6,426 nt of DNA, taken from the NCBI GenBank assembly GCA_025997275.1, contig BNUJ01000079.1, positions 1 through 6,426 of the forward strand, read 5' to 3'. Positions 4,530 through 6,426 of this stretch are shown piece by piece (within the stretch, counting starts at the first letter, position 1; every line of letters starts with the position of its first letter). Below the pieces are notes generated by a model. It ran no database searches, was not told the DNA's origin, and worked only from the letters and a program-made list of their open reading frames with translations. This stretch comes from Deferribacterales bacterium. GTDB lineage: Bacteria > Chrysiogenota > Deferribacteres > Deferribacterales > JAISNW01. Position numbers and translations under genes: made by a program.

Positions 4530-5324
4530 CTAACCTTGCAAGTCCCAGTAAGCAAGCGGGATAAATTCCCTGCAGTATTCTATTAGTGCCTTGCCATCAG
4601 CTAGCTTTCCGTGCGTTTCACCAAGTATGCAGGCACATTTGCGCAGGTGCTCTCCCTTTGTGTTATATATTATCTCGTATTCTGCACCCTCGCAATCTAT
4701 CTTTAGCAGGGCGCATTTGCTGATATTGTTTTCCTCAAAGATTTTATCAAGCGTTATGGACGGCACATCGCCGCCGCCTGTAGCCCCCATAGTGTAGTAG
4801 ATACTAGAAGCTCCAGTGTTACGGATAGATATTGCCGCATGCACATCCCTGCCATCTTGCGTGACAGCCTTGTTGAATACCTCAATAACACCGTCAGGTA
4901 TATTATTAACCTTGATATTTTTCAAGAAGTTTTCATAGTTGCGCTTCACAGGCTCATAAGCGTAGATTTTAATATTTGGGTGTTTTTTAGCTAAATATAT
5001 TGACACTATGCCAACATTGCCACCAATGTCTATAATGCAGTCGCCGTCTTTGAAGTTCATATTTAGTAATTCAGCATTCGCTTTGCCAGAATTCATATCA
5101 TCAGTCACAAAATCAACCGAGCTAGATGAGAGCAGGTCATAGAACTGAAAACTCATTCCGTCTATTGAAACGTCATAGAGGAAGTCTTGCCCTGCACTCA
5201 TTTTAAGCAATAAGTTTTCTATCTTAACAAGGCGTTTTTCTAGCGGCAACACCTTGCGCTCAACCAATCTATATGTTGGGAATAGCCTGTAAATCTTGCG
5301 ACGAATGTTTTGCGCTATACCCAT
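4530..5324 (-). CDS. FkbM-family SAM-dependent methyltransferase
   Basis: FkbM-type enzymes transfer methyl groups from S-adenosylmethionine, often to hydroxyls of sugars, polyketides or surface glycans; the substrate here is unknown. The 264 residues begin with a basic N-terminus and a short helical, coiled-coil-like segment (about 20-42). The Rossmann-type domain then carries motif I 'CIIDIGGNVGIVSIYLA' (96-112), the acidic strand end 'IYAYEPVKRNYENF' (120-133) and the hallmark 'LLKIDCEGAEYEII' (206-219), ending with 'LGETHG' (234-239). It appears full length. The start at 5324 has a GGGGAT ribosome binding site about 8 bases upstream, and an in-frame TAA upstream excludes extension into the TG tract. 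It lies between biotin and sulfur genes without an obvious pathway link, so it may be an acquired surface-modification gene. Its upstream region carries a dinucleotide repeat and a promoter. Confidence 0.88.
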   Translation of the reverse strand: MGIAQNIRRKIYRLFPTYRLVERKVLPLEKRLVKIENLLLKMSAGQDFLYDVSIDGMSFQFYDLLSSSSVDFVTDDMNSGKANAELLNMNFKDGDCIIDIGGNVGIVSIYLAKKHPNIKIYAYEPVKRNYENFLKNIKVNNIPDGVIEVFNKAVTQDGRDVHAAISIRNTGASSIYYTMGATGGGDVPSITLDKIFEENNISKCALLKIDCEGAEYEIIYNTKGEHLRKCACILGETHGKLADGKALIEYCREFIPLAYWDLQG

Positions 5325-5378
5325 GCTAATATCCCCGCAAAACCGGACAGCTTTTTAGAACTTTGGCATAACTCTTGC

Positions 5379-5398
5379 TGTGTGTGTGTGTGTGTGTG
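5379..5398. repeat. (TG)10 dinucleotide microsatellite
   Basis: Ten uninterrupted TG units (CA on the strand of the methyltransferase gene) lie ~55 bp upstream of the methyltransferase start and outside its reading frame. Slippage in such tracts can change copy number. Here it would change leader length or promoter-to-gene spacing rather than the reading frame. Confidence 0.95.
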
Positions 5399-5400
5399 TT

Positions 5401-5515
5401 ACTGATACGTTTGTCTGACATTCATAATCCCCTATAAATACTATAACTCACAGGAGCAAGTAATACACATTATCTGTAAAATGTCAAATACTTTTTGGAG
5501 ACACCATGTATCAGT
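5401..5515. mobile_element. Possible MITE-like segment with inverted-repeat ends
   Basis: ACTGATAC at 5401-5408 and its exact reverse complement GTATCAGT at 5508-5515 bound a 115-bp segment with no gene. Reading inward, the two ends stay alike with one gap (GTTT-GTCTGACA versus ATGGTGTCTCCA). GTT flanks both sides (5398-5400 and 5516-5518), which could be a 3-bp target duplication. It lies exactly between the bioB stop and the TG tract. It could also be the scar of a larger insertion sequence, or chance: the arms are short. Confidence 0.35.
5460..5487 (-). promoter_or_regulatory. Probable promoter of the FkbM methyltransferase gene
   Basis: On the - strand a perfect TTGACA (5482-5487) is followed after 16 bases by TATTAC (5460-5465, 4 of 6). 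The inferred start near 5453 gives a leader of about 130 bases that contains the (CA)10 tract. The promoter lies inside the segment bounded by inverted repeats after bioB. Confidence 0.4.
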
Positions 5516-5516
5516 G

Positions 5517-6426
5517 TTACTCTAAAATATATTCAAAACCCGCATTTTTAATAGAGCTTATGGTGTCGTCTATCCCCTGCCCACCTTCTGTAAGATAGCC
5601 AGATGCAAATATTGAATCAACTATGGAGAACAATTCTTTATCGCGTCCTTTCAGATAGACTTCTCTGCCTGCAGTGCAGCGGATATCGGATTTCGGCATC
5701 AACAGCCTTGCGAGGCATAGTATCTTTAAGCAATATTCAGGGGTAAGGTGTTCAGTGCTGGCATTTTCGAGCGGCGTTCCTTTAACAGGTAATAAAAAGT
5801 TGATAGGGACAGCCTGCGGGTTGATTGTGCGGATGTCAAACAGCATATCAACTATATCGTCTGCACTCTCTCCAAGCCCGATTATCCCGCCGCAACAGAT
5901 TTCAAAGCCGATAGATTGCAACATCTTGATATTGTTCAAGCGCTCATCATATTTGTGCGTTGTGCATATATTAGGATAATTGTTCCTGCCAGTGTTTAGA
6001 TTGTGGTTGATTCTATCAACACCAGCAGCTTTTAGTTTCCTTGCTTGCGCTTCTGTTAGAAAGCCGATAGAGCAACATATTGGCAACCCAACGTCTGACT
6101 TCAACTCTGTAACCATGTCGGCAAACTCGTTCACTTCCTCATCGGTAAAGCGGATTCCGCTCAAACCTATGCAGTGGCGGGCTAGCCCATTCTCTTTAGC
6201 AATTTGTCCTGTTTTTAGGAGAGGTTCATAGTCTGTGATACGGTATTTGCTTATATTTGCCTCTGAAACGTGCGATTGTGCACAATATGCACAATTTTGG
6301 GTGCAATCGCCACTCCTAGCATTTGACAGTATCTGAACGCTGACCACATCCCCCTTGTGTAGTCGCCGTATCTTATAAACACCCGCTACTAGCTCCTGCA
6401 GGTTACTATCAGGCAGATTAAGCACA
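5517..6426 (-). CDS. bioB: Biotin synthase, radical SAM enzyme (5' end outside the window)
   Basis: BioB inserts sulfur into dethiobiotin to form biotin, using a [4Fe-4S] cluster to generate radicals from S-adenosylmethionine and sacrificing sulfur from a [2Fe-2S] cluster. The visible 302 residues start at about the 'LNLPDSNLQEL' region, so some 20-30 N-terminal residues lie beyond the right edge; the GTG at the edge is not the likely start. The radical SAM CxxxCxxC is 'CTQNCAYC' (visible Cys41, 45, 48). The [2Fe-2S] ligands are in place: Cys85 ('ARHC'), Cys117 ('PICCSIG'), Cys177 ('EICCGG') and Arg249 ('DIRCTAGRE'). 'NHNLNT' and 'YPNICTTH' are also family hallmarks. The enzyme should be active. 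It is the most upstream gene seen on the - strand and ends where the inverted-repeat segment begins. Confidence 0.96.
   Translation of the reverse strand, partial: VLNLPDSNLQELVAGVYKIRRLHKGDVVSVQILSNARSGDCTQNCAYCAQSHVSEANISKYRITDYEPLLKTGQIAKENGLARHCIGLSGIRFTDEEVNEFADMVTELKSDVGLPICCSIGFLTEAQARKLKAAGVDRINHNLNTGRNNYPNICTTHKYDERLNNIKMLQSIGFEICCGGIIGLGESADDIVDMLFDIRTINPQAVPINFLLPVKGTPLENASTEHLTPEYCLKILCLARLLMPKSDIRCTAGREVYLKGRDKELFSIVDSIFASGYLTEGGQGIDDTISSIKNAGFEYILE

Noticed and set aside
5480..5523. Short + strand peptide starting at ATG 5481 after AGGAG.
   Set aside because: It is only 14 codons, the AGGAG is about 25 bases away, and it overlaps the end of bioB and a predicted promoter; nothing supports translation.
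5674..6231. Long open frames on the + strand opposite bioB, and similar ones opposite the desulfurase, the ligase and other genes.
   Set aside because: They are antisense to well-identified genes, lack ribosome binding sites and resemble no protein family; they follow from the codon use of the real genes.

Overview
The window looks like a Gram-negative bacterial chromosome of moderate G+C (judged by eye). It encodes a secreted beta-barrel-like protein ending in Phe, a biotin synthase, a biotin ligase and an FkbM-type methyltransferase. I cannot place the organism firmly. The biotin synthase sequence style and the Rpn-type gene would fit an anaerobic, host- or sediment-associated lineage such as Deferribacterota, Elusimicrobiota or Spirochaetota, but this is a weak inference.

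Left third (1-1532) is a patch of mobile-gene debris. It holds the C-terminal end of an ISNCY/IS1202-type transposase running in from the left edge (+ strand). Butted against it, tail to tail, is a 5'-truncated IS1595/ISXO2-type transposase (- strand). Next come a start-less 52-codon remnant (- strand), two perfect hairpins, and an Rpn (PD-(D/E)XK 'recombination-promoting nuclease') reading frame that has lost its N-terminal nuclease core. That frame keeps a good ribosome binding site and also has a strong internal ribosome binding site and start.

Right two thirds (1544-6426) are ordinary genes, all on the - strand. In transcription order they are: bioB (5' end beyond the window), an intergenic segment with inverted-repeat ends, a consensus-like promoter and a (TG)10 tract, an FkbM methyltransferase, then a second promoter and a tight four-gene run. 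That run is a NifS/IscS-type cysteine desulfurase, an 82-residue conserved-looking protein, a repressor-less biotin protein ligase, and an outer-membrane beta-barrel protein whose start overlaps the ligase stop by 4 bp.

A biotin theme links these genes. BioB makes biotin and consumes sulfur from its own Fe-S cluster, a cysteine desulfurase can resupply that sulfur, and the ligase attaches biotin to carboxylases. No CRISPR array, tRNA, rRNA or riboswitch was seen. The most interesting points are the internal start in the truncated Rpn gene, the hairpin pair beside it, and the MITE-like, promoter-bearing segment plus dinucleotide tract between bioB and the methyltransferase.
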